From Agelas oroides (Eukaryota; Porifera; Demospongiae; Agelasida; Agelasidae), in assembly GCA_949130485.1 (NCBI GenBank), contig OX422184.1, forward strand, positions 11,229,996-11,293,995: 64,000 bases of DNA, given 5' to 3'. The translations under genes and the position numbers were made by a program. The notes under the pieces are model-generated. The model saw nothing but the letters and a program-made list of their open reading frames with translations. It made no database searches and was not told the origin of the DNA. Positions 1-11,856 of the stretch are shown piece after piece (positions within the stretch are counted from its first letter, which is position 1; each line of letters begins with the position of its first letter).

Positions 1-331
1 GCGCTGAGCCACCAGCAAGTGCAACTGTTCCATCATGTGGATACCCTTTAACTTCATTTCTGTACACAGCAAACAACATCATCCAACTATGATTATACAG
101 ATACTATGCAAATCATTCTGTATGATAATTTGTGACCTCCCAGATATTGTTTACATTATTAGATTCACTCCAGGGGTATTCTACGTAGCAACTGTCACAT
201 TATAGAACTCTGTCACTTTGTCTCTGAAAACCACTATACCAGGTAGATTTTACACTGTCCACACAACTAAATCATGCCATATCTTGCCTACAGCAAGCTT
301 AGTTGCTAAATGAAGATACAATATGACTTAC

Positions 332-995
332 CTAATGCATCATCCACTGCAGCAATTTCTGCGGTTTGTTTCTCTAGAAGTGTCCGAATCCCTTTTCTTG
401 TTCCACCCTCCCTTTCTGCTGCCCTTAGGACTTTTTCTGGCAGCTCTGCCCACACTGTCTCTGCCACCTCCTCAGGATTTGTCTCAATGATCCACGTGAA
501 TTCTCTCCACAGCTGTTTTGGAAGTGAACAATGTAGACAAAGTAATCCATGTGCATGGATAACTCTGCACATGCAACACATAGATTAGACAAATTCATGC
601 ATTTTTCATCTATGAAGAAATAAGTGTGTGAGAAGAAGTATTTCTCAATCTGCATGTCTGGCAATTAACTGTTAGTACGTATACTTCTACAGTGTATGTA
701 GAGTCAATGAACACGTTTTGGAGGGAAAAGCACATTCGAATAACAAGAATGGCTTTTAAAGTGATATTTAATGTTAAAACAGTCCTTTGTATGCCTCTTC
801 TACACCTATTGTTCAGTATGTATGACTTACATGCTTTGGTTGCTTTAGTGCTGGAAATTTTTCCAGCACATCAAAAACTCTTGGAAGATCATCTTCCACC
901 CACGCTCTTCTTCCATTGTAGGTGGCTTCCATGAGACGTTTGACTCTCTTCTTTTTCAGATTGAATAGGCAGGCATCATGATATGCTGATTTTAG
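332..995 (-). CDS. Two internal exons of an unrecognised minus-strand gene (SAMD3-like vocabulary)
   Basis: Two reading segments have good splice borders on the minus strand. The upstream exon, 995 to 831, follows a TTGCAG acceptor and ends at GTAAGT. It encodes 55 residues including LFNLKKKRVKRLMEATYNGR and VFDVLEKFPAL. The next exon, 512 to 332, follows an AACAG acceptor and ends at GTAAGT. It encodes LWREFTWIIETNPEEVAETV and continues in a charged helical style. The phrase pattern basic helix, then 'FPAL', then 'P..V..EF' resembles the multi-copy SAMD3/P2X-type proteins of fish and invertebrates, but I cannot name a domain. The gene starts outside these exons, beyond 995, and its 3' end should lie in 1-331 or before the window. 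The function is unknown. The splice sites and lack of stops suggest real coding sequence. Confidence 0.5.
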
Positions 996-999
996 CTGC

Positions 1000-1736
1000 A
1001 ATTCAAAACTGTATTCATTACAGAATTTAGGTATTCATGAAGAATATGAATTCCATCAGGTATATATAAAATGTGTAGCAGTGAGATTGACTCACTGGGT
1101 GTCGAAAAGTGATTGAAAGAGGATGTAAACCCATAACCAAAACGTACGCTGGCTGCTTTATAAAGAGCAGCCTACTGCACTGCAAGTGGGAGACTTGGTG
1201 GGTACTTAAAATTGCACTCATACACTGTGAGTGCATGACAGTACCCACCCTAATTTTTGGAAGCCCATGGTCAACTCGGGCCTAGCCTGAGAGTAAATAA
1301 ATCCATGGGCCACAGCAAACTAAACAAAGTTAATTAGCTATAGATTTGGAGTTTCTATGCAAAGTTTTATCTTGTGTTGGGTTAGGTGTTTAGGAATGCT
1401 TCACCTTACTGAACACTGTGTGCACATTACTTTTTCAAACCTAGGAGACCAAAATGAACTCGGCTGTCTACAATCACTGGACTAGACTAGTGGACTGGAC
1501 TGGTGGACTGACACTAAAAATCATTTTTTACACTTTCTAACGAGACCCACTCACCTTTGGAGTTGTTTGGAACCCTGCAGCCTTCTCTGTAGCTATACCG
1601 TAGTCCTGGAGCAAATTTACTAGGCAGTATTAGTGAAGGTGTACCCAGCATGTAATGGATTTTTCATCCCATATGTTATAGTGCTAACAACCTGACCTTA
1701 GTGAAAGAGGTCATCATTACACCACTACAGCTACAC
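1000..1736. other. No gene seen
   Basis: No convincing exon or repeat could be recognised apart from short runs. This may be intronic sequence of the gene at 332-995 or intergenic DNA. Confidence 0.4.
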
Positions 1737-1746
1737 TGTAATGCTC

Positions 1747-1813
1747 TAGCCTCGTTCCCAGGCACTCACTCGAAAAATCCGGTTTTTCGAGCAAATGCCT
1801 GGGAACAAGGCTA
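1747..1813. mobile_element. Tiny MULE-type MITE with 10-bp target duplication
   Basis: A 67-bp element with inverted ends TAGCCTCGTTCCCAGGC and GCCTGGGAACAAGGCTA and an inner hairpin (CGAAAAATCC/GGTTTTTCG). It is flanked by the direct repeat TGTAATGCTC at 1737-1746 and 1814-1823. The same termini recur at 5854, 11053 and, more decayed, at 9187, 20968, 38333 and 42732. A 9-10-bp duplication is typical of Mutator-like elements, so I infer a MULE-mobilised MITE. Confidence 0.65.
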
Positions 1814-1867
1814 TGTAATGCTCAAGTGTATATTAGTGAGCAATACATTCAATACCCTTCTCCTTAC

Positions 1868-4200
1868 AAGCCAAGCCTCATATACACACATCTTCTCCCC
1901 GTGCACGCACACTCCACCCCTTCTGTATACACACATCATCCCTCTCCCTGTGCACACACACTCCACCCCTTCCGTATACACACCGTTAACCGTTTGTCCA
2001 TCCCCCTAGTTAATATTATGATAACTCCACCCATTTAGCCCCACCCCCAATTTGTTTAGTAATTTGAATATTCATAGCACTGTGAATGCCCATAGCACTA
2101 CGTGCCAACCAAAAAGCTGCGCTCCTCAAAGCAAACCTTAGGTGGGGAGTGGTCCCGCCCTTTCTGTAGTAGGCCACAGGTCGGGAGTTCAAAGGGACCG
2201 AAACCTGTGGTCATGCGAGGACCGGAAAGGGTACTCCCCTGAAGACAAGTGTTTTTTGAGCATATCTCCCAAAAACAGTAACTGCCCCATCCATTTGAGC
2301 CATAAATGCCCCATCCATTTAAGCCATAACTGTCCCATCCCCATCTCCATTTGTTTTAACTACACACTTTATGTATGTGTGAAATTTTGAACATCGATGT
2401 GCCAGCGGTGTTGGTGCTCCCCCACTCGACACATATCTCCCTCTCCCCGCGCATACACACTCCACCCCTTCCGTATACACCCATCCTCCCTCTCCCCGTG
2501 CACACACACTCCACCTCTTCCAAATACACACCCTCCCTCTCCCAATGCACGTACACTCCACCCACTTCATATACACACACCCTCCCTCTCCCCATGCACA
2601 CACACTCCAACCCTTCCATACACACACCCTCCCTCTCCCCATGCACGCACACTACACCCCTTCCGTATACACACATCTTCTCTCCGTGCACACACACCCC
2701 ACACCTTCCATATACACACCCTACCTCTCCCTGTGCACACACACTCCACACCTTCCATATACACACCCTACCTCTCCCTGTGCACACACACTCCAGCCCT
2801 TCCATATACACACATCCTCCCTCTCCCCGTGCACACACACTCCACCCCTTCCGTATACACACATCCTCCCTCTCCCCGTGCACACACACTCCACCCCTTC
2901 CAAATACACACCCTACCTCTCCCCATGCACGCACACATGACCCCTTCCATATACACACATCCTCCCTCTCCCCATGCACACACACTCCACCCCTTCTGTA
3001 TACACACGTCCTCCCTCTCCCCAAGCACACACACTCCACCCCTTCCATATACACACATCCTCTCTCTGCGCACACACACTCCACCCCTTCCATATATACA
3101 CCCTCCCTGTCCCCATGCACGCACACTCCACACCTTCCATATACACACCCTACCTCTCCCTGTGCACACACACTCCAGCCCTTCCATATACACACATCCT
3201 CCCTCTCCCCGTGCACACACACTCCACCCCTTCCGTATACACACATCCTCCCTCTCCCCGTGCACACACACTCCACCCCTTCCAAATACACACCCTACCT
3301 CTCCCCATGCACGCACACATGACCCCTTCCATATACACACATCCTCCCTCTCCCCATGCACACACACTCCACCCCTTCTGTATACACACGTCCTCCCTCT
3401 CCCCAAGCACACACACTCCACCCCTTCCATATACACACATCCTCTCTCTGCGCACACACACTCCACCCCTTCCATATATACACCCTCCCTGTCCCCATGC
3501 ACGCACACTCCACCCCTACCGTATACACACCCTCCCTCTCACCAAGCACACACACTCCACCCCTTCCATACACACACCCTCCCTCTCACCAAGCACACAC
3601 ACTCCACCCCTTCCATATACACAAATCCTCTCCCTGCGTGCACACACTCCACCCCTTCCGTATACACACACTCCCTCTCCCCATGCACGCACAATCCACC
3701 CCTTACGTATATACACATTTTCTCCCTGTGCACACACACTCCACCCCTTCACACTATCCCTCTCCCCATGCATGCACGGGTAGAGGGAGGATGTGTATAT
3801 ACGGAAGGGGTGGAATGTGCGTGCATGGGGATAGGGAGGGTGTGTATATGGAAGGGGTCGAGTGTGCATGCATGGGAAGAGGGAAGGTGTGTATATAGGG
3901 AAGAGATGGAGTATGCGTGCACAGGGAGAAGATGTGTGTATATGGAAGCAACGAATGTGCATGGGTAGAGGGAGTATTGTGTATATATATTACACATCCT
4001 CTCATGCACACTCCACCCCTTCCATATAGAGGGGGTGGAGTGTGCATGCATGTGCATGGAAATGGGAGGATGTGTGTATATATATATGAAGGGGCTAGAG
4101 TGTGCACGAAGCAACAGGAGGACATGTGTACTTAACATGGTGTAGTGTGCATGAAGGGGGGGATGTGTGTACATGGAAAGGGGGAGGAATGCACATGTGG
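1868..4200. repeat. Large minisatellite with an orientation switch
   Basis: Tandem units of about 45-50 bp carry the core CACACTCCACCCCTTCC, TATACACAC and CCTCCCTCTCCCC. They run in one orientation from 1868 to about 3770. From about 3775 to 4200 the complement is found (GGAAGGGGTGGA, GTGTGTATA, GGGAGAGGG), so the array inverts at about 3772. Units are similar but not identical; blocks of several units are themselves duplicated (for example 2770-3060 against 3150-3470). The array is interrupted by a dispersed repeat at about 1983-2433. All long open frames here, up to 523 codons, arise from the repeat. Confidence 0.9.
1983..2433 (-). mobile_element. Dispersed repeat inserted in the minisatellite
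   Basis: Non-minisatellite DNA bounded by GTTAACCGTTTGTCCATCCC and a terminal GTGTTGGTGCTCCCCCACTC. Its reverse complement is found at 11857-12442 and 14199-14734, including the motif GGGGCATTTATGGCTTAAATG in tandem and the block GTACCCTTTCCGGTCCTC. A related end also occurs near 35190. I see no transposase gene and no clear inverted ends, so the class is unknown. Minisatellite sequence continues on both sides, so the repeat landed within the array. Confidence 0.6.
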
Positions 4201-4214
4201 AAGAGGTGGACACC

Positions 4215-4470
4215 AAGAATCAGCTTCTTAGGGTGTTAGAACCCTTTCAACAGTGTTAAAAGGTGTTACAAACATCAATTATCACCTCTAACACATTTTA
4301 AGGGTGTTAGAACCCATTTCAGGAGTGTTGAAGTTGTTATCTACCACTAATTATCACTTCTAACACCTTTTCTAACACTCCTCAGCTTTAAGAGTGTAAA
4401 GGTAACACCCCAACAAAGTGGACGGCAATATATAGGGTGTCACTTAACACCCAATTTCTAAGAGTGTGTA
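4215..4470. repeat. GTGTTA/TAACAC-rich block, possible transposon end
   Basis: Repeated phrases such as GGGTGTTAGAACCC and TCTAACACC occur in both orientations. The style matches the subterminal parts of the element at 58637-62008, which is also rich in GTGTTA and TAACAC. It may be a solo end or a small non-autonomous relative. Confidence 0.4.
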
Positions 4471-4980
4471 AATGTAGTGCAATATCCCATAGGAAACTAG
4501 TCTAATCAGATACATATGCTCTCATATTCACCCAGAACTGAAAGATGGTCGTGTACCAAAAGGGTTGACTAATTGACTTGGTTACTGGAAGGCAGACGAG
4601 TTGCAGAAATTTGCATACCAGTGAATCCAGCCCTTCCTGGACCAAATACCAGCTTGGTGATTCAAACCATGAGTATCAATATGTTGAACTCGTTGTTTGA
4701 AAGTAGACCACCTAGTGTACAGACTTCATGTTTACTTTAATGACTTACATGTAAAGTGAAAGGTGAAGGTGTTACCAAGAACACACTCAGTATTTGTATC
4801 ACGCAAACTGATCAACCAATAAGAAAAACCTTGAATGCACTTACACAAATGTGGAATGTCGGAGAAGCATCACATATGTCCTGTAGGTACAGGCTGAATA
4901 TCTAATTTGCCTTTGTATAGCAGGCATTCTTTTATCGTTACCAGAAATCATTGGAAACGGAGATTAATTGTTCGTAAACT
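4470..4980. other. No gene seen
   Basis: No exon, repeat or RNA gene recognised in this stretch. Confidence 0.4.
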
Positions 4981-4984
4981 AGTT

Positions 4985-5415
4985 CCTATACCTATCCGCA
5001 TACTGCCCACCCCCCTGGAACAGGCCGGGGTATCATCAAAGGAGAAATACTTGGAGCTTTGTCGTGACGCCTTTAAATGCTTCCTTCACGTGAAATTTTT
5101 TTGGGTGAATTTTTGAGATTTCAATAAAATTGCTTGCAAGCCACACCCACTGCAGGAAGCTCAACGATTCTGAGTCAGAAACCACATCAATACTAGCCTA
5201 TGTCGCTTGCACAACTTGTGTATGCACCTGCATTGTGGGGTTTGTTTGCTAGCGTTTTTTTGTCTGTCGGAGAAATTAATATTAACCCTTTAATGCTCCT
5301 GTCTATGACCTCTTGGCTGTATCCTATTTTTTTCATATTTTCGACATGTTTCTCTTTGTGCGTTTGGAATGTAGCTTCATTAGAGTTTGTTCGGAGGTAT
5401 CTACCCCTATTTATG
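4985..5415. mobile_element. Rearranged fragments of a Penelope-like element (fossil)
   Basis: The stretch 4985-5060 matches, in the opposite orientation, the piece near 36590-36660 of the Penelope-like element at 35.1-36.9 kb. The stretch 5222-5410 matches 36430-36600 in the same orientation. The two pieces therefore face opposite ways here: a broken, rearranged remnant of the same family. Confidence 0.6.
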
Positions 5416-5469
5416 TTAAGGATGTTCCGGCCATCAACATACTGGATTTGCTGGAGTCCTTTGTAAAAA

Positions 5470-6110
5470 ACAAGACTTAAAAAACATTACAAATGTAAAA
5501 AGATGTAGGGATGGCATGCCAAAAAGTATGCAAACAAGGTAGAGATGATGCATGAAAGCAAAGGTCTACATATTGGCAAAGCCCCATCCCTACATCTTTT
5601 TCACACTGCAGTTAGACAGCGTGCTCGAGAGCTGAATCTGCACCCATCCACGCAGTTATTAACGCTGTGCATGAGTGCTTGAGTTTTACAAACTGATTAC
5701 TATGACCAGTCTGCAGCCCACTCGAGTTCACCGTCTAGGTTATACCAGAGGCATATAACAAGGGTACCACTGTCACTACAAGTAGTATGTTGGCAATAAA
5801 ACTACTAACCTCGGGTAGCCACCTACAAGGCACACATATCTATACGCTCACATTAGCCTCATTCCCAGGCCATATGGGAGGAGCTAGAAAGTGCATGGCC
5901 TGAGAATGAGGCTACAGCCATGAACTGCTAGTAAAGACTACCCATGCACTGTCTAACTGCAGTGTGAAAAAGATGTAGGGATGGGGCTTTGCCAATATGT
6001 AGACCTTTGCTTTCATGCATCATCTCTACTTTGTTTGCATACTTTTTGGCATGCCATCCCTACATCTTTTTACATTTTTAATGTTTTTTAAGTCTTGTTT
6101 CTGTACTTTT
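5470..6110. mobile_element. Non-autonomous element with ~140-bp inverted repeats
   Basis: The left arm at about 5480-5620 is the near-exact reverse complement of the right arm at 5940-6090. Each arm is itself bracketed by AAAAAGATGTAGGGATGG and CCATCCCTACATCTTTTT, giving nested palindromes. The central part holds a small TAGCCTC...GAGGCTA MITE (5854-5914). No open frame is seen. A half copy of the same element lies at 37560-37920. Class unknown; likely a DNA-transposon-derived foldback element. Confidence 0.7.
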
Positions 6111-6299
6111 TTTGATGTTAATCTCAGTTACAGTTAGACCTAAGCCTAAGAAGATTTCAAGTGTAACCACAACACCAGAACTTGGAACGGTGTTGACAGT
6201 TTAGTAGTGATTCCAGGCATGTAATAGTTATGTGCAATATAGCCAGCTAGAACCTGATGAAGGGCCAACCACTCTCCGTACCAAACTTTATGAAACCAA

Positions 6300-6900
6300 T
6301 TTCATGATTAAGTTGTCAATCACATGACGACTGACCAGCTGCAGCACAGAAAACTATCATACTGACAACAGACCATCCTAGCTTTACAGTTCACTGAAGC
6401 TGTGAGTAGGCTAGTTTTAGTGTAGCTATAAGTAGGCAGCTGAATGCAGCAGCGCCTTACCTACGTGGTGTTCATAAGCCTTGCCCAATGCCGCAGGGGA
6501 AAAAAACCGTGCCAACCATGCCCGCCCGCTCGCTTGTGTACTCTCGCTTCCAGACCAATGACCGTGGTCTTCGGTCTGGGAACGAGACTTCGTGTGCGCA
6601 TGCGTACAAAATTAGAAAATGGCGTCCTAAGCAACGGACAGCAGCCTCAGAGTGTTGTGAATGGCTTTTGTTGACCAGGGTGAATTTGAAGCTATGAAGA
6701 CGCTGAGTGGTTGGGAAGCTGAGCGCTGTGATGAGCATCCGTTTCGTGCTAAAATCAAGGTGAGTACTTGAGCCGTTTTTGAGTTATCGTCGTTTGACAA
6801 GTGGTCTGAACAAAGAAAGAAAGAAAGAAGAAAGAATACGAAAAATGGTACTTTTGCTACCGCACACTTTTGCGTTTAGCTGTCTTCCGCGTGGCTTTTG
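6300..6900 (+). repeat. Dispersed repeat copy A, carrying a short first-exon-like frame
   Basis: This block recurs inverted at about 38450-38990 (copy B) and, with an internal inversion, at 37260-37560 (copy C). It holds a short frame at 6661-6762 starting MAFVDQGEFEAMKTLSG and ending at a consensus-like donor AAGGTGAGT. The frame is kept, with changes, in copy B on the minus strand. This suggests the repeat is a transposon whose first coding exon survives. I recognise no domain in it. Near 6815 is a GAAAGAAAGAAAGAA run. Confidence 0.55.
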
Positions 6901-7186
6901 GCCACTTATGAGTCTTGCTGATCACAAAGGCACTCAAAGAGGATGTCTGGGCTCTTAAATAAGCTTTTAGCGTGTTTGTGGCGAAGTTATATGGCTTTTG
7001 CTTAAGTATTGCATATATTGCGCGTCGGCGCCATCCCTACATAGAGAGTCTACCGACTCTCTGATGATGCACTCCAGTGCATATCAGGATTATATGACTA
7101 CAAGGACTGACTATATGAACAAGCACCCATCAGTCCTTCAAACTACTTCATATTTCACCCACCGGGAGTGTGCGTTGGAGTAGTTG

Positions 7187-7757
7187 ACCCTTTATACCCG
7201 AATGACGACTATAGTCGTCATGGCCACTATCGAGCGGTTAGCGCTGGATACCCCGCGGCCACATAGTATATAGTTAGAACGTGCCACAGGAAGTCGAATG
7301 AAGCATTATTAGCTGTGCGGTCCTGTAGGGACTTTCCCCGGAAATCGCGTTCGAAGTTTACCGTTCGATCTTGTTGTACTTAGTACTGCCACAGAACATC
7401 TGGTTTCCCACGCGCTACTGGTCCTACCGAATTTGTTCTCGCTAATCATCTAAACAACAGTGAAAACGTACCTTCGCTGGAAGTTTTGCCACATTTCCCC
7501 CCGTCATTTTCCAATACATAGCGAATACCCACGTTTCCACCGCTGTATCTTATTCGGACTTCATTGCCAACTCGTATGACTACTTCCTGAGTAAAGCAGG
7601 TTTGTTTTCAATCAAACTAAGCCTAACAACCGATTGTTGATCCCTACTAGTTTACAAGATATAACGCAGTGAATCAACATAGTGCAAAATCGCCATTTTT
7701 TCTGTTGCTGCTCTCGTAATCACATTGTTTATTCTGCGCATGCGCATCGGGTATAAA
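7187..7757. mobile_element. piggyBac-style MITE copy 1
   Basis: Ends CCTTTATACCCGA and TCGGGTATAAAG form inverted repeats, and the body matches the copies at 39394-40057 and 62426-63200 (shared phrases TGTCACAGAACA, ATCATCTAAACAACA, TACTTCCTGAGTAAAGCAGG). CCCTTT ends next to TTAA in the copy at 39394-40057 point to a piggyBac-related non-autonomous family. A fragment of the same body also appears near 57410-57490. Confidence 0.55.
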
Positions 7758-8740
7758 GTATAGTACACGTACGTACTATATTTAACCATATACAGTGACA
7801 TCTTAGACAGGCTCCTAAGTTATTTGGTAACTCCTCAGGGAGGTCTTCCAGGGTGGCTTGAATCCAGTGGTTGAATATAGTACACGTACGTACTATATTT
7901 AACCATGACATCCAACTTGTGTATATAGTTGGCGATGTTCAATCTAGGTTGAGCTACTTACTATGACTCTGGGGTTATTATCTCACCATAGAGGCTGTAT
8001 GAGCAAGTCCAGCGTTGCCGGCATACTTGTATCATGATGTCACGGTCAGAAAATGGGGCTTTCCTGAATCCGTGTCTCCTGGACCCACTGCTGCTACTAT
8101 GCAGCTAATGACTAGCTACAGTGCCATGCATGGGGGACACACTTAGTACTGCTGCTAAAAGGTTGTGTGGCCTAGGAGTGACCGAGACTCGATTTGCACA
8201 GATGATCAGCACTAATTTCTGCCATCACATTATTGTCCACAACGACATTCCATAACTCTGGCTTTGCAAGACTACATTAACTATTACCTGATGATGAGCT
8301 AACTACAGTACCATGCTTAGATATAGAAGTATGTGGGCAATGCCGACTTGTTTATAAAGCCTCTGCAGTGAGATAGCAACTCTAGAGATACATGCACTAG
8401 GCAGTTCAACCTAGATTGAACAGCACCAGTTGCACGAGTTAGCTCTACCATTTCTTCATCCACATGGGCCTTCCAGTTCATACATATATCCAGGAACCCA
8501 AGACATAAGTACTGTACCAATAGATAATATTTTAACACTTGTAGATCCAAGAACAAGAACAGGTGTCTATAATCGCTGGACTGGAATATGGAATGGAATA
8601 GTGGAATGGAAAATGGAATGGAACAGTGAATTTGCACAGTTGGCTTTACCTGATTGTCTTCCTGGTTGATTTCTAATACACAAACCAACCACCACTTTCC
8701 ATCACACAAGCACGTGACAAAACCAATAATTGATTCTGGT
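7757..8740. other. No gene; duplicated palindromic motif and a short GGAAT run
   Basis: The palindromic phrase AGTACACGTACGTACTATAT occurs twice, near 7762 and 7878, about 120 bp apart. A short (GGAAT)n-like run lies at 8578-8625. Nothing else was recognised. Confidence 0.5.
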
Positions 8741-8749
8741 GGAAGATCA

Positions 8750-9175
8750 TGTCATTATCTTGTCATTGTACGGCCTTTGTAAACTATCTTGAGCTGCTAG
8801 TCGCTTTACTGTTCCACCTAGACCGTCACAACCCCCTTTTTCCAATTTCGCGTGAGAAAAGATACCAGGCTCTCCCCGCTTTTCCGTAGTGCAAACCACG
8901 GAAAGCTTGGTGGGGCCTGAGTAGGGGACTATGCTACAACCACCGCCAGTTCCACCGTCACTGTGCTTGTAGTTGAAACAAATGCCAGTCTCGTAGCAGA
9001 TGGACTTCCCAAATCCCGTGGGTAGCAACAGGAATACGTCTTTACCATCATAGATACATTTGATCGCATCCAGCTACTCTGCTTTCAACGTGAAATCTCC
9101 CTTTCCAGAAGAACAAAGATCAAACTTGAGCGCTTTATCAAAGTCCTTGCTTTTAACTGCCGATGATATTCACCA
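8750..9175 (-). pseudogene. RecQ-type helicase fragment
   Basis: On the minus strand from about 9170 the reading gives a DFTLKAE segment, then LDAIKCIYDGKDVF and LLPTGFGKSICYE. This is the Q-motif region followed by the Walker A loop typical of RecQ-family DNA helicases, where GKDVF and LPTGFGKS are close to the family consensus. One in-frame stop lies between LKAE and LDAIK. No DEAH box or later helicase motifs follow, so only the N-terminal part remains. It could come from a host RecQ-like gene or from a mobile element that carried one. The family call is fairly secure; gene identity is not. Confidence 0.65.
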
Positions 9176-9244
9176 TGTACCGTAGCCATTAGCCTCGTAC
9201 CCAGGCCACATGGGAGGAGGGAAAAGTGGCCTGATATCCACTGT

Positions 9245-11043
9245 TTGCGCATGCATGAACCCATGATTTCATTGGGTTTCGTATACCATTGTTTAAGAAC
9301 CGTTAATCTTTCCCGTATAGCTCTGAAGCACGTCCGTCTCGAGCTTATCCCGCGCATTACCCTTGACCTCAGTCATGGGGTTCAACAAGGGCTACATGCA
9401 TATCTCTACATGTACTGCAAACTTCCGATGACCGAGATCAAGAAAAGTATGTTAGCCATGTATACCTCCATACTATGGATTGTATCTAAGTTATATCTAC
9501 CTTTTTGAGAGGCATTGTTGACTGTCTGGTCTTGTGCTTTCTGTGCATACTCCTAGGATGCATTGTCAGCTCTAGAGGCAAAAACGTTAGTTATCAATTG
9601 CTCCTTTCTCTTTTTAGCAAGTGTGTTGGTGGCTGGTTCACATGGCTGTACAGGCAATTTTTCTTCTTCCTTTTCTTCAGTCAACGACACTGTACTTCCA
9701 GTTCATCTTTCGAATCTGCCATGGAAGGTTGAAAGAGGGTTGTTACCATAATCTCATAAATAAATCAAGAACACAGGAGAGTGGGTGGCTAGAGCAAGAG
9801 CTTGTAACTCTGTAAAAGATGACAGTGGGCAGAATTTACCACCAGTACTAAGAATAGTAACACATACTGCGCCTGCTGCATGTGTAGGCGTAAGCCATTG
9901 TTGCTAAGCACAAGACTGGGTGTTCTATTTTTAGTTTTAGTTTTCAGTTAAATAATTTTGCCTGGGTTATGCGGGCTTCTATTGGAGTTACGTATGCTCT
10001 TACTCTAGCTGCCTATTCTGATGCGCTCTTGATACATCCATGGGCAATGGAATAGAATGGCTATTAAAATGGAAGTGTATTTTTTGAGTGTTTAAAAAGA
10101 TATCCATTCATCAACAACACTACAATCTCACCACAAAATAGTTTGAATTTTACAAAACCCTAGTATATGGGTACTTTAGAACACGTACTTGGTCAAGTAG
10201 AAGACGGAAATAGCAGTAATTTACTACAGATACTTCAGGTAAGTTATTGTACACTTGGACTTAATAGCAACAACAGTATCTTAAAATACAAGTGTAACAA
10301 TTTTACCCCCTTCACAGGCTTTGGAGTAGAATCATTAGTAGAATGCGAATAGAATGGGAGTAGAGAAGTCTCTTGTGTATAATTTAAGCACCAGGCTACA
10401 CTTCTCACTGTGCAGGGATGGGGGAGAAGCAGCTTCTTTAGGAAGGATCAAATTGCATCAGCTACCAGGTATATATTGGGATCCTCTCGCTGCAGAAGCA
10501 GGTTGATGCGAGTGAAAGTAGGAATAAGTGACTGATAGAAGTACTTGTTCAGAGCAGCATACTTCTACAAGAACCTGCTTTTTGTATGATGAACAGAACA
10601 AATGGAATGACCCAAAATTTTACACACTGTGGTATGGCTGGTGACATCTGTGCTCCAACTGTGTGTAGCACCCATACAGAGTTACAAATATTACTATTCT
10701 CTGAGAGGAGTACCTGCAACTATGTCCATTCTAGGGAAAAACCCATTGCAAAAAGAGAAGCCACAAAAGCTATGTCAAAAGTGTGATGCTGTTGCACAAA
10801 GGCAGAGAATACAACACCTCCGAGAGTGGTAGTATGGTAGTACTATTTATCCCCAAAATGCAATTATTTATTAATAGGTCAATTATATTTTATCCCACTT
10901 ATGATTGTTGGATAGTAGTAGTAAAACCGAGAATGTAATGGAAGAGAACAAGTGCAATGGAATGTAGCTGAAAACAAACATATATGACTTTGCTGTCTGG
11001 TTTGTACTTGAAGCTATGTGTACTGATCTGCAGCTTTCATGTA
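9245..11043. other. No gene recognised
   Basis: About 1.8 kb without a recognisable domain. A short frame at 10167-10238 (MGTLEHVLGQVEDGN...) ends at a good GTAAGT donor and could be an exon, but nothing supports it further. A decayed TAGCCTCGTACCCAGGCC end lies just upstream at about 9187. Confidence 0.4.
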
Positions 11044-11052
11044 CAAACTACA

Positions 11053-11508
11053 TAGCCTCGTTCCCAGGCCTTCAATCACAGCTAACATGGTGCCAAGGAA
11101 CGCAGCTGGAACGCTACAACATCTTGCTCACAACGACTGGAAAATCGACATCAAGCAGTCTTGGTGACGCTCCTCGTGCTCAGAAAGCAGTCTAACTACC
11201 ATGCAGTGTGCAAAAGTTTGAAGCAAGGAATTAGAGCCGCGCTTCAAGCATCTGTACGCTTTTAGCTACACTGCATTGACTTGTGTCACCAGGAGCTTGT
11301 AAGCGCTGCTTCGGTACAGCTGTAGGCGGCTCTCTGAACACAAGGAGCATCACCAAGGCTGCTTGATTGGACTGTTGAGTAGTTGTAAATGCACCTGCAG
11401 CGGTCTTTTGCACAGACCGGAAGTGCCACGCCCCCAGACGTCCTTCTACGTAGGAGTTTTACCAGGCCTTCCGTGTTAGCTGTGATTGAAGGCCTGGGAA
11501 CGAGGCTA
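11053..11508. mobile_element. MULE-type MITE with 9-bp target duplication
   Basis: A 456-bp element with inverted ends of about 35 bp starting TAGCCTCGTTCCCAGGCCTT. It is flanked by perfect direct repeats CAAACTACA at 11044-11052 and 11509-11517. No coding frame of note. The 9-bp duplication and matching small relatives elsewhere support mobilisation by a Mutator-like transposase not present in the window. Confidence 0.75.
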
Positions 11509-11856
11509 CAAACTACATATTTTCAGAGCAAGCGTAGAAGAGCTACCTGGAGTCTAAATGCTAAATCAGTGTGCAGAGTGTCATTGTCAGGGATTGGCGT
11601 AGGTTCAAGAACCCACGAGCAAGGGATCGTAGAAACTCGGTTTTCTTTCAGCCACTTGACGAGCATCCACGACATTTTGCATGTCCTCCGGCAGCTGTTA
11701 CAGAGGTTTTCCGGTTGGTTGGCAAACTTTGTCTTGCGCTGCGCATGCTTGAATATTTGGTCCATGCGCGCCGCTCGAGTTCTGAATTTGAGGCAGTCCG
11801 TTCTTTGAAATAGATCTATATACCTCCTGACTGATCTCTCAGATAGACAAAGCTGT

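Noticed and set aside
2356-3968. Very long open frames (up to 523 codons) of His/Pro/Thr- or Cys/Gly-rich protein on both strands
   Set aside because: They follow the minisatellite unit and are open in several frames on both strands; no start context, domain or splice signals.
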